NCBI RefSeq assembly: GCF_011067745.1
Contig: NZ_JAAMPJ010000009.1
Coordinates: 248,001-312,000 of the forward strand
Origin: Lentzea alba
Lineage (GTDB): Bacteria; Actinomycetota; Actinomycetes; Mycobacteriales; Pseudonocardiaceae
Direction of reading: 5' to 3'
Length of the DNA stretch: 64,000 nucleotides
Part shown: positions 36,808 to 45,298 of the stretch, in pieces
Layout of the letters: each line of letters begins with the position of its first letter
Position numbering within the stretch: position 1 is the stretch's first letter
Position numbers and translations under genes: made by a program
Notes under the pieces: model-generated
The model's database searches: none
Told to the model about the DNA's origin: nothing
The model's input: the letters and a program-made list of their open reading frames with translations, nothing else

Positions 36808-39762
36808 ATGCACCTTCTGCTCGAACGCAGCCGGCGCCCGCTGACAGGCGAAATCGTCGTTCCCCCGTCGAAGTACCACGCGCACCGGGCGCTCATCCTC
36901 GCCTCGCTCGCCGAGGGCACCAGCCGGATCAACGGCCTGTGCGACGCCCGGCACGTGCGCTACACCGAGAAACTGCTGCGCGACCTCGGCACCGTCATCC
37001 GGCGCGACGAGTCGGGCTACACCGTCCGCGGCGGCCCGTACCGGCCCCTGCGCGACACCGTCTCGGTTGGTTCTTCCGGCACCACGCTGTACTTCATGCT
37101 CGGCCTCGCCGCGCTCGCCGACCGGCCGGTGACGATCAAGGGCCAGAAGTACTTCCAGCGCAGGCCGGTCGGCCCGTTGCTCACAGCGTTGCGCGACCTC
37201 GGCCTCGACGTGAGCAGCACCGGCGACCGACCTCCCGTACTGGTACAGCCCGGCAGGCCGGCGGGCGGGCACGTCCAGATCCCCGGCACGTTGTCCCAGT
37301 GGATCTCCGGACTGGTGCTGCTCGCGCCGTTCGCCACCGGCCGCACCGTCGTCGAGGTCGACGGCGAGCTCAACGAACGCCCGTACGTCGAACTGACGGT
37401 GGAGATGATGCGCCGCTTCGGTCTCGAGGTCGAGGTGTCGCCCGACTGGCAGCGCTTCGAGATCGAACCGAACCAGCGCGCGACCGCCACCGAACTGACA
37501 CTGCCGCCCGACCTCGGCTCGGCCGCGTTCGGTGTCGTCGCCGCCGCCATCCAGCCCGCCGACGTCCTGTTGCGCGGCATCACGGCGTTGGACGGCGACG
37601 CGGCGGACCACCCGGAGTCGGCGTTCCTGCGCATCATCCGCGACATGGGCGTGCCACTCGCGCTCGAACCCGACGGACTGCGCATCCGCCACGACGGCGT
37701 GCCGCTGCGGCCGACGACGATCGACTGCCGCGAGGTGCCCGACATGCTGCCGGTCCTGAGCACCCTGGCCTGTCACGCCGAGGGCGAGACCGTCTTCGAG
37801 AACGTGAGCCACGTGCGGCTGAAGGAGTCCGACCGCGTGGCCGCGATGACGCAGCTCAACCAGATGGGCGGAGACCTCCGCGAGGACGGCGCCGACCGGC
37901 TGGTCGTGCGCGGCGTCCCCCGGCTGACCGGCGCCGCGCTGTCCTCGTTCAACGACCACCGCGTGCTGATGTCGTTGGCACTGGCGGGATCCGTGGCCGA
38001 CGGGCAGACCAGGCTCAGCTACCCCAACGCCTACCGGATCTCGTACCCGGACTTCCTGCGCGACATGACCGGCATCGGCATGCGGGTCTTCCCGCGTGAC
38101 GGCGGCTTCCGCGCCCCCGCGGCGTCGCTGCCGGAGCTGCTGCGGAGGTGGGCCGTCGAACGGCCCGACGACACCGCCGTCGTGGACGTCCGGCCCGAAG
38201 GCACCCGGCGCACGACCTGGCGGGAGCTCGACGCCGGCGTGGACCGGGCCGCGGCGGCGTTGCTGGCGCTGGGCGTGCGTCCCGGCGAACCCGTCGCGTG
38301 CCAGCTGCCCAACTGGACGGAGTTCGTCCAGGTCGCGCTGGCCACGCTGCGGATCGGCGCGGTGTGCTGCCCGCTCATGCCCATCTTCCGCAACCGGGAG
38401 ATCGGTTTCATGCTCCGCAAGGCGGGCGCCAGGGTGCTGGTGACCACGGACGAGTTCCGCGGCCGGGCCCACGCGACCGAGATCGCGGCGGCGCTGGTGG
38501 AGAACGGCGAGGAGCTCGCCTGCCTGGACCACGTGATCGTCGTCGGCGCCGGCCGGGGGCCGACCTCGGTTCCGCTGCGCCTGGGCCACGTGCGCTGGCA
38601 CGACTGGCGAACCCTGCTCGACAAGTCCACTGTGGACAGTGACGCAATCGAGGCCCGCCGCCCGGCACCGGACGCCACCGCGCAGCTGCTGTTCACCTCC
38701 GGCACCACCGGCGAGCCCAAAGGCGTGCGGCACCGGCACGACACGCTGGGCCGCGCGGTGCTGGCCCAGACCGAACGGCTGAAGCTCACCGGCACCGACG
38801 TCGTCTACATCCCCTCACCGCTGGCCCACCAGACCGGTTTCCTCTACGGCATGTGGCTGGCCCTGACCCTGGGCACCACGTCACTGCTGCAGGCGGTCTG
38901 GGACGCGGCAACGGGATTGCGCGCGTTGAACGAGCACGGCGGCACGTTCGTCCAGGCGGCGACACCGTTCCTGGCGGACCTCACCAAGGCGGTCGAGGAG
39001 GGCGAGCCGCCCGCACCGTCCCTGCGGATCTTCGTCGCGACCGGCACGACCGTGCCGCGCACACTGGCGGCCCGTGCGGTGAACCGGCTCGGCGTCGCGG
39101 TGTGCGGTGCGTTCGGCACCACGGAGACGTGCCTCGGCTCGCTCTCCGGCCCGCACGACCCGCCCGGCAAAGTGTGGTCCACCGACGGGCGGGCGATGGA
39201 CGGCACCCGCCTGCGGGTCACCGACGACGACGGCAAGCTGCTGCCACCCGGCACGGAGGGCAACTTCGAGCTGCGGTCGCAGACCTGCTTCGAGGGCTAC
39301 CACGACAGTCCGGACCTCACCGCGGACGCCTACACGCCCGACGGCTGGTACCGCACCGGCGACCTGGCCGTCATCGACGCCGACGGCTACGTCCAGATCA
39401 CCGGACGGGTGCGCGACGTCATCAACCGCGGCGGGGAGAAGGTGCCGGCGGCCGAGATCGAGGACCTCCTGCACGGCCATCCGGCCGTGGCGGACGTCGC
39501 GATCGTCGGGATGCCCGACGAACGGCTCGGCGAGCGGGCGTGCGCGTTCGTCGTGCTCGCGCCGGACACCCGCCTCGACCTGGAGGACGTGCGCAAGCAC
39601 CTCGACCGGCACGCCGTGTCCAAGTACTACTGGCCGGAACGGCTCGAGATCGTCGCGCGGCTTCCCCGCAACCCCAGCGGCAAGGTGCAGAAGTTCCTCC
39701 TCCGCGAGCAGGCCAAGTCCCTGCGTCCGCAACCACTGATTCCCGAGGTGCAGAGCGCATGA
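36808..39762 (+). CDS. plmJK: EPSP synthase-like / acyl-CoA ligase fusion (PlmJK-type)
   Basis: 984 residues from ATG 36808 (GGAAG upstream). Residues 1 to about 433 are EPSP synthase-like: PPSKYHAHRALILASLAEG, GSSGTT in place of the usual GNAGTxxR, IPGTLSQWISGL, LKESDRVAAM and FNDHRVLMSLALAG. The changed substrate loops suggest a reaction other than normal enolpyruvyl transfer. Residues about 434-984 are an AMP-dependent acyl-CoA ligase: LLFTSGTTGEPKGV, FGTTETC, GWYRTGDL, GRVRDVINRGGEKV and PRNPSGKVQK. The same fusion, PlmJK, occurs in the phoslactomycin cluster (AnsJ/AnsK in ansatrienin), where it belongs to cyclohexanecarboxyl-CoA formation from shikimate. The symbol is given by analogy. 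Confidence 0.92.
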   Translation: MHLLLERSRRPLTGEIVVPPSKYHAHRALILASLAEGTSRINGLCDARHVRYTEKLLRDLGTVIRRDESGYTVRGGPYRPLRDTVSVGSSGTTLYFMLGLAALADRPVTIKGQKYFQRRPVGPLLTALRDLGLDVSSTGDRPPVLVQPGRPAGGHVQIPGTLSQWISGLVLLAPFATGRTVVEVDGELNERPYVELTVEMMRRFGLEVEVSPDWQRFEIEPNQRATATELTLPPDLGSAAFGVVAAAIQPADVLLRGITALDGDAADHPESAFLRIIRDMGVPLALEPDGLRIRHDGVPLRPTTIDCREVPDMLPVLSTLACHAEGETVFENVSHVRLKESDRVAAMTQLNQMGGDLREDGADRLVVRGVPRLTGAALSSFNDHRVLMSLALAGSVADGQTRLSYPNAYRISYPDFLRDMTGIGMRVFPRDGGFRAPAASLPELLRRWAVERPDDTAVVDVRPEGTRRTTWRELDAGVDRAAAALLALGVRPGEPVACQLPNWTEFVQVALATLRIGAVCCPLMPIFRNREIGFMLRKAGARVLVTTDEFRGRAHATEIAAALVENGEELACLDHVIVVGAGRGPTSVPLRLGHVRWHDWRTLLDKSTVDSDAIEARRPAPDATAQLLFTSGTTGEPKGVRHRHDTLGRAVLAQTERLKLTGTDVVYIPSPLAHQTGFLYGMWLALTLGTTSLLQAVWDAATGLRALNEHGGTFVQAATPFLADLTKAVEEGEPPAPSLRIFVATGTTVPRTLAARAVNRLGVAVCGAFGTTETCLGSLSGPHDPPGKVWSTDGRAMDGTRLRVTDDDGKLLPPGTEGNFELRSQTCFEGYHDSPDLTADAYTPDGWYRTGDLAVIDADGYVQITGRVRDVINRGGEKVPAAEIEDLLHGHPAVADVAIVGMPDERLGERACAFVVLAPDTRLDLEDVRKHLDRHAVSKYYWPERLEIVARLPRNPSGKVQKFLLREQAKSLRPQPLIPEVQSA

Positions 39763-40949
39763 GTGTCGACATGATCGAGCGGACGGCGCGGTCCGCGGGC
39801 ATCGCCGCGGCCGAGCTGGACGAACTGCTGACCGACGTCGCGGCCTACGTCGCGGGTCCGGGCGAACGCTGGGCCGAACGGATCGAGCGCACCGGCGAGG
39901 TGCCGGAGGAGCTCTGGACGGAGCTGCGCGACCGGGGCTACCTGTCGCTCGCCGCTCCCGTCGAGTACGGCGGCCGCGGCGTCTCGTTCCCGCAGTGGAT
40001 GCGGCTCATGGAGGTGTTCGCGCGGTCGCACGGGTCGTTGCGGATGATCGTGCACGTCGTGAACGGCACCTGGCGGGCGATGGACGAGTTCGCCACCCCC
40101 GAGCAGCGGGCCAAATTCGTGCTGCCCTCGATCGCGAGCCGGATCAAGGTCGCGTTCACCCTCACCGAGCCCGGCGCGGGTTCCGGCGCGGACATCAGGG
40201 CGACCGTCGAACGGTCCGGCGACCACTACCTGCTCTCCGGCGTCAAACACCTGATCACCTTCGGCGTGCGGTGCGACTACTGGCTCGTGACGGCGCGGCT
40301 GGACGGGAGCAGCGGTCACAACGGCACGGTGGCGCTGATGGTGCCCCGCGACAGCGCGGGCGTGACGGTGGTGGACACCTCCGAGACCATGGGCGTCACC
40401 GGCACCGACCACGCGCACCTCACGTTCGACCGCACCCCCGTGCCGATCGCCAACCGGCTCGGCGAAGTGGGCCAGGGCCTGGCCGTCGCGCTCGGTGGTT
40501 TCCTCACCCCGTCCCGGATCTCGGTCGCGATGAGCTGTGTCGGACTCGCCCGCCGCGCGCAGGAGCTCGCGGTGGACTACGCGAGGGAACGCGTGACGTT
40601 CGGCAAACCGCTGACGTCCCGGCAGGCCGTCCAGTTCATGCTCGCGGAGAACGAGGCGGAGATCGAGGCCGCGAAGCAGCTGGTGCTGCACGGCGCGCAG
40701 GCGTGGGAGGACGACGATCCCGCCGCCCCGGCGCTGTCGTCGATGGCGAAGATGATCGCCGTCGACATGCTCACCAGGGTGACCGACAAGGCGCTGCAGA
40801 TCCACGGCGGTTCCGGTTACTGGCGGACCAGCGCGATCGAGCGCGTGTACCGCGACGCGCGGGCGCAGCGGTTCGAGGAGGGCACCAACGAGGCGCAGAA
40901 GTCCGTGGTGTTCCGGGAGATGCAGGCCCGTTGGGAGGACGCGCGATGA
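39759..40949 (+). CDS. plmL: Acyl-CoA dehydrogenase (PlmL-type)
   Basis: 396 residues from ATG 39759, overlapping the previous stop (ATGA). It is a standard acyl-CoA dehydrogenase: YGGRGVSF, FTLTEPGAGSGAD for FAD binding, RVTFGKPLTSRQAVQ, LQIHGGSGYWRTSAIERVYRDARAQRFEEGTNEAQ with Glu at the catalytic-base position of the EGT motif. In the CHC pathway such an enzyme forms a ring double bond in the CoA-bound intermediate. The order ligase fusion, dehydrogenase, ChcA, dienoyl reductase supports PlmL. Confidence 0.92.
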   Translation: MSVDMIERTARSAGIAAAELDELLTDVAAYVAGPGERWAERIERTGEVPEELWTELRDRGYLSLAAPVEYGGRGVSFPQWMRLMEVFARSHGSLRMIVHVVNGTWRAMDEFATPEQRAKFVLPSIASRIKVAFTLTEPGAGSGADIRATVERSGDHYLLSGVKHLITFGVRCDYWLVTARLDGSSGHNGTVALMVPRDSAGVTVVDTSETMGVTGTDHAHLTFDRTPVPIANRLGEVGQGLAVALGGFLTPSRISVAMSCVGLARRAQELAVDYARERVTFGKPLTSRQAVQFMLAENEAEIEAAKQLVLHGAQAWEDDDPAAPALSSMAKMIAVDMLTRVTDKALQIHGGSGYWRTSAIERVYRDARAQRFEEGTNEAQKSVVFREMQARWEDAR

Positions 40950-41758
40950 GCCGCCGGGTCGCGGTCATCACCGGGGCGTCGCGGGGCATCGGCCGGGAGC
41001 TCGCGCTGCAGCTGGCGGGCTCCGGGGTCGACCTGGTGATCAACTACAAGAAGAACGAGGAACTGGCCGAGAAGACCGCGGCCGAGGTGGAGGCGCTCGG
41101 CGCCCGTGCCGTGGTGGTGCGGGCCGACGTCGAGACGGAGGAGGGCACGGACTCGCTGTTCGACGCGACGCACGCGGCGTTCGGCAGGCTCGACTACTTC
41201 GTGTCAAACGCCGCGGCCAGCGCGTTCAAGAACATCATGGATCTGAAGCCGCACCACCTCGACCGGTCGTACGCGATGAACCTGCGATCGTTCGTGCTGG
41301 GCGCTCAACACGCCGTGCGGCTGATGGACAACGGCGGCCGGATCGTCGCGTTGTCCAGCTACGGCAGCATTCGCGCCTACCCGACCTATGCCGCGCTCGG
41401 CGCGATGAAGGCCGCCATCGAGGCGTGGGTGCGGTACATGGCGGTCGAGTTCGCGCCGTACGGCATCAACGTCAACGCGGTGAACGGCGGGCTGATCCAG
41501 TCGGACTCGCTCGACTACTTCTACGGCGTCCCCGGCATGCCGGACATCGGCACCGTGCTCGACCGCGTGCCCAAGGGACGCCCCGGCACGCTGCCGGAGG
41601 TGGCGGCGACCGTCGCGTTCCTGCTGTCGCCGCAGGCCGAGTACATCACCGGCCAGACCGTCGTCGTCGACGGCGGGCTGAGCGTGGTCGCACCGCCGTT
41701 CTTCGCCGACGCGACAGCACCGCTGCGCCTGCCACCGCGCCCCGCGCGAACGGAGTGA
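40946..41758 (+). CDS. chcA: ChcA-type 1-cyclohexenylcarbonyl-CoA reductase (SDR enoyl reductase)
   Basis: 270 residues from ATG 40946, overlapping the dehydrogenase stop. Rossmann motif ITGASRGIGRE is at residue 9. The active site reads SSYGSIRAYPTYAALGAMKAA, so the Tyr and Lys are spaced as Y-x6-K. That is the enoyl-reductase (FabI/FabL) spacing, not the YxxxK of ketoreductases. ChcA from the ansatrienin producer reduces the ring double bonds to give cyclohexanecarboxyl-CoA using NADPH. Context inside the complete CHC set makes this assignment strong. It was not checked by alignment. Confidence 0.9.
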   Translation: MSRRVAVITGASRGIGRELALQLAGSGVDLVINYKKNEELAEKTAAEVEALGARAVVVRADVETEEGTDSLFDATHAAFGRLDYFVSNAAASAFKNIMDLKPHHLDRSYAMNLRSFVLGAQHAVRLMDNGGRIVALSSYGSIRAYPTYAALGAMKAAIEAWVRYMAVEFAPYGINVNAVNGGLIQSDSLDYFYGVPGMPDIGTVLDRVPKGRPGTLPEVAATVAFLLSPQAEYITGQTVVVDGGLSVVAPPFFADATAPLRLPPRPARTE

Positions 41759-41762
41759 TCCG

Positions 41763-43778
41763 TTGCTGCGGCGAGTGTTCCAGCCGGGCATGATCGGGCG
41801 GATGCGGCTGCCCAACCGCATCGTGATGGGCTCGATGCACCTCAACCTCGAAACACGTGACGACGGTGGCGCGGCCGTGGCGGAGTTCTACGCGGAGCGC
41901 GCGCGTGGCGGGGTCGGGCTCATCATCACCGGCGGTTGCGCGGTGAACCGGCAGGGCTCGGGGGGCCGGGGGTACGTCGTGCTGAGCGATCCCGCTCAGC
42001 ACGACGCCCTCGCCCGGTGGGCCACCGCCGTGCACGCGGAAGGCGGCCGGATCGCCCTTCAGCTGTTCCACGCCGGCCGGCTCACCTCCAGCCGGTACAC
42101 GGGCCTGCCGCCGCTCGGTCCGTCCACAGTCGCCAGTCGGATGTTCCCGGACGAGCCGCCGGTCGCGATGACGACCGGGCAGATCGAGGACACCATCGCC
42201 GACTTCGCCCGTGCCGCGGCGCTGGCGGGCGAACTGGGCTTCGACGCGGTCGAGGTGATGGGGTCGGAGGGGTACCTCGTCAACCAGTTCGGGTCGCCGC
42301 TGACGAACACCCGCACCGACGCGTGGGGCGGCGACGCGCGCCGGCGGAACCGGTTCGCACTGGCCGTCGTGGCGGCGATCAGGGACCGCGTGGCCGGACT
42401 CCCGGTGCTGTTCCGGATGTCCGGCGACGACCTGATGCCCGGTTCGTCCACAGTGGACGAGCAGAGGGCGTTCGCGGTCGAGCTCGCATTGGCCGGCGTG
42501 CACGCCGTCAACGTGGGCGTCGGCTGGCACGAGTCACGGGTCCCGACCGTGCAGGGGATGGTGCCGCCCGGCACGTGGAGCCACTACGCGGCCGGCGTGA
42601 AACTGGCCCTCGCGGCCGAACGCCTCGCCGTGCCGGTGATCACGGCCAACAGGTACACCCGCCTCGACCAGGCCGAGCGGGCGCTGGCCGAGGGGCAGGC
42701 CGACTTCGTGTCGATGGCCCGCCCGTTGCTGGCCGATCCCGCCATCGTGGCGAAGGCCCGGACGAACGAGCCGGTCAACACCTGCATCGCCTGCAACGAG
42801 GCGTGCATCGACAGGTCGCTCGGCGACGAACCGGTGTCCTGCGTGGTGAACCCCCGCGCGGGCCGGGAACTCGTCTTCCCCCGCCTCACCGTGCGCCGCG
42901 CCCGCCGGTACGCGGTCATCGGCGGCGGCCCGGCGGGCATGGAGGCCGCGCGCGCCCTGGCGTCGCTCGGCAACAGCGTCTCGCTCTTCGAGGCCTCCAG
43001 CGAACTCGGCGGCCAGTTCCGCCTTGCCCGGCGCGTGCCGGGCAAGGCGGACTTCGGCGCGACGATCGGCTACTTCACCGACGAACTCACCCGGCTAGGC
43101 GTAGACCTGCGCCTGGACACCCCGATCACCACGGCCAACCTCGCCCTGATCGAGCAGACCGACGGCGTGGTGCTGGCGACCGGCGTGACACCCCGCGAAC
43201 TCGACCTGCCGGGAGCCGACCTGCCGCACGTCGTGCGCTACCCGCGCGCGTTCCGCGAACCGGAGTCGCTCGGCGAGCGAGTGGTGATCATCGGCGGCGG
43301 TGGCATCGCGGTGGACCTGGCGCACCTGCTAGGCCACGTGCCGAGCCCGCTCGACGCGCGGACGCGGTTCCTCGTCGACCACGGCCTGACCGAGGGACCA
43401 GCTCCAGCGCCCCCATCACGCTCGCTGACGATCCTGCGCCGCCAGGGCCGCATCGGGACAGGCATGGGCCGCAGCACCCGCTGGGCGGCCGTAGACGCGC
43501 TGCGCCGCCAGGGCACGGAACTGCTCAGCGGCGTCCGCTGCGAGGCCATCACCCCCGACGGCGTGTGCGTCACCGACGAAACCGGAACCCGCCGACTGAT
43601 CCCGGCCGACTCGGTGGTCGTGGCGATCGGCCAGGAACCCCGCGCCACCCTGCTCCCCTTGCTGGCCAATACCGGCCTCCCCCTCCAGTTGGTCGGCGGC
43701 TCCGCCAGCGCCACCGGCCTCAACGCCACCCGCGCCTTCGAAGACGGCCTACGCGCCGCCCACACCCTGGGCCGCTGA
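41763..43778 (+). CDS. plmM: 2,4-dienoyl-CoA reductase-like flavoprotein (PlmM-type)
   Basis: 671 residues from TTG 41763, 4 bp after the ChcA stop. The N-terminal ~360 residues are an old-yellow-enzyme barrel (FQPGMIGRMRLPNRIVMG, LFHAGR, FVSMARPLLADP). An iron-sulfur site follows (CIACNEACIDRSLGDEPVSC, spacing C-x2-C-x3-C-x11-C). The C-terminal half binds FAD and NAD(P)H (IGGGPAGMEAARAL; VIIGGGGIAVDLAHLL). This is the FadH/2,4-dienoyl-CoA reductase architecture. It completes the plmJK-plmL-chcA-plmM set and would reduce a conjugated diene in the ring. The operon ends here, before the palindrome array. Confidence 0.9.
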   Translation: MLRRVFQPGMIGRMRLPNRIVMGSMHLNLETRDDGGAAVAEFYAERARGGVGLIITGGCAVNRQGSGGRGYVVLSDPAQHDALARWATAVHAEGGRIALQLFHAGRLTSSRYTGLPPLGPSTVASRMFPDEPPVAMTTGQIEDTIADFARAAALAGELGFDAVEVMGSEGYLVNQFGSPLTNTRTDAWGGDARRRNRFALAVVAAIRDRVAGLPVLFRMSGDDLMPGSSTVDEQRAFAVELALAGVHAVNVGVGWHESRVPTVQGMVPPGTWSHYAAGVKLALAAERLAVPVITANRYTRLDQAERALAEGQADFVSMARPLLADPAIVAKARTNEPVNTCIACNEACIDRSLGDEPVSCVVNPRAGRELVFPRLTVRRARRYAVIGGGPAGMEAARALASLGNSVSLFEASSELGGQFRLARRVPGKADFGATIGYFTDELTRLGVDLRLDTPITTANLALIEQTDGVVLATGVTPRELDLPGADLPHVVRYPRAFREPESLGERVVIIGGGGIAVDLAHLLGHVPSPLDARTRFLVDHGLTEGPAPAPPSRSLTILRRQGRIGTGMGRSTRWAAVDALRRQGTELLSGVRCEAITPDGVCVTDETGTRRLIPADSVVVAIGQEPRATLLPLLANTGLPLQLVGGSASATGLNATRAFEDGLRAAHTLGR

Positions 43779-43786
43779 CCGACCCC

Positions 43787-44077
43787 GCACGCGGGGCCCT
43801 CCCGTGCCGCAGCAGTACACAAAAGCTCCCCGCGTGCACCACCCAACAACGCAAACCAGACAAACCAGCCACCACCCAACCCACCACAGCCGCAGCATCC
43901 CGAACTGCACGCGGGGCCCTTCCGTACCGTCAGACAGTACGAAAGCTCCCCGCGTGCACCACCCCACAACACAAACCAGACAAAACGGCCACTGTCCGAG
44001 CCGCCGCGGCCGCAGCATGACTGACCGCACGCGGGGAGCTTTCGTACTGTCACGCAGTACGGAAGGGCCCCGCGTGC
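43787..44077. repeat. Three 51-bp palindromes at 120-bp period between convergent operons
   Basis: Copies at 43787-43837, 43907-43957 and 44027-44077 each begin GCACGCGGGG and end CCCCGCGTGC, with an inner GTAC...GTAC pair. The first two have the same orientation; the third reads as the reverse complement. The ~69-bp spacers are also related (shared CAAACCAGACAAA). They fill the 311-bp gap between the CHC operon and the second KS gene, both of whose transcripts run into it. A bidirectional terminator array is likely; dispersed REP-like elements are an alternative. Confidence 0.85.
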
Positions 44078-44089
44078 GGTCAGCGGTGG

Positions 44090-45286
44090 TTAGGGGGTGT
44101 AGCGGCCCAGGACTACGGCGGCGTTCGCGCCGCCGAAGCCGAGAGCGTTCACCAGCACGACGTCCGGCCGGCCGGCCCGTGAGGTGTTGGGCACGCAGTC
44201 GATCGGACACTCCGGGTCGAGCACGCGGTGGTTGATCGTCGGCGGCAGAAATCCTTCCTGCACCGCGAGAACAGCGGCGGTGCAGGCGTGCGCCGCCGCG
44301 GCCCCCATGGTGTGGCCGATCATGGACTTGATCGCGGCGACGGGCGGGACGGCACCCTGCCCGAAGACCTCCGCGAGCGCCGCGCACTCCATGGGGTCGT
44401 TGGCTTTCGTGCCGGTGCCGTGGGCCAGCACGAGACCGACCTCGTGCGGCGCGACACCCGCGTCGGCCAGCGCGCCGCGCAGGCACTCGGTCACCATCTC
44501 CTGCAGCGGCCGGGTCGGGTGGTACGCGTCGCAGGTCAGGCTGTAGCCGAGCACCTCGGCGTGAATGGTGGCGCCACGGGCCAGCGCGAAGTCCAGCGCC
44601 TCCAACACGAGCACCGCCGCGCCCTCGCCGAACACCACGCCTTTCCGGTCGGCGTCGAACGGCCGGCACGCGTCCGGTGCGAGCGCTCCCAGGCGGTACA
44701 TGTTCGCGAAGACCTTGCGGTTGGGCGTGTCCCCGCCGCCGCACAGCGCGAAGTCGACCTCGCCGGAACGAATCGCGTCCAAGCCGTAGCCCACGGCGTA
44801 GTTCCCGGCCGCGCAGACGTTCGGCAAAGTGATCGCCTCGACGTCGGACAGGCCCAGGTCGGCCGCCACCGCCAGCGGCATCCGGCTCATCCGGAACCTC
44901 TTGGCCAGCAACGGATCGAGGTGCGGCAACCCCTGCGCCAACTCCATCTCGGTCAACACGTCGACGTCGCGCGCGTCGCCGTCGGTGGTGCCGATCGAGA
45001 TGAGCCCCGGCACGTCACGCAGCTCCCCCAACGAAACCGCGGCGTCCTCCACCGCCATCCGGGCCGCGGCCACCGTCATCCGAGTGGCCAGGCCTTGTTC
45101 CGAGTCGCCGTCGGGGAAATCGGGCACCTCGCACATCCGGTCGTGCGCGAACCCGGTCGTGTCGAAGAACGAGATCGGGCCCGCTCCGCTGCGGCCTTCC
45201 CGCAGCCCAGCGCCGAACCCGCTTCTGCCGTTGCCGATGCTCGACACGACACCGAGCCCGGTGACGACAGTCCTGCGTGCGGTCAT
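44090..45286 (-). CDS. Second type II beta-ketoacyl synthase
   Basis: 398 residues from ATG 45286 with GAGGAG upstream. The catalytic triad is intact: Cys in LPNVCAAGNYA, His in LAHGTGTKAND and His in SMIGHTMGAA. It is clearly related to the KS at 17270-18505 (shared FDTTGF, GTTDG/GTTNG, PDACRPFDA, FLPPTINH/FIPPTINH). It lies outside the main polyketide block, 12 bp after the LAL regulator at 45299 and in the same direction. It may act on a different chain-length stage, or start the chain from the cyclohexyl unit, pairing with one of the two Cys-less KS proteins. Confidence 0.92.
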   Translation of the reverse strand: MTARRTVVTGLGVVSSIGNGRSGFGAGLREGRSGAGPISFFDTTGFAHDRMCEVPDFPDGDSEQGLATRMTVAAARMAVEDAAVSLGELRDVPGLISIGTTDGDARDVDVLTEMELAQGLPHLDPLLAKRFRMSRMPLAVAADLGLSDVEAITLPNVCAAGNYAVGYGLDAIRSGEVDFALCGGGDTPNRKVFANMYRLGALAPDACRPFDADRKGVVFGEGAAVLVLEALDFALARGATIHAEVLGYSLTCDAYHPTRPLQEMVTECLRGALADAGVAPHEVGLVLAHGTGTKANDPMECAALAEVFGQGAVPPVAAIKSMIGHTMGAAAAHACTAAVLAVQEGFLPPTINHRVLDPECPIDCVPNTSRAGRPDVVLVNALGFGGANAAVVLGRYTP

Positions 45287-45298
45287 TCCTGCTCCTCG

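Noticed and set aside
40946-41758. Reading the SDR as a ketoreductase
   Set aside because: Its Tyr-Lys spacing is Y-x6-K, the enoyl-reductase pattern, and its neighbours are CHC genes.
36808-43778. Dihydroxycyclohexanecarboxylate starter route as in rapamycin
   Set aside because: No chorismatase (RapK/FkbO-like) gene; instead the full plmJK-plmL-chcA-plmM order is seen.
43238-44053. Minus-strand frame with repeated ARGELSYCLTVRKGPAC-like segments
   Set aside because: The repeats come from the palindromic DNA array, and the rest is antisense to the plmM-like gene.
43787-44077. CRISPR-like repeat spacing
   Set aside because: Only three units, long palindromic repeats, related spacers, one inverted copy and no cas genes.
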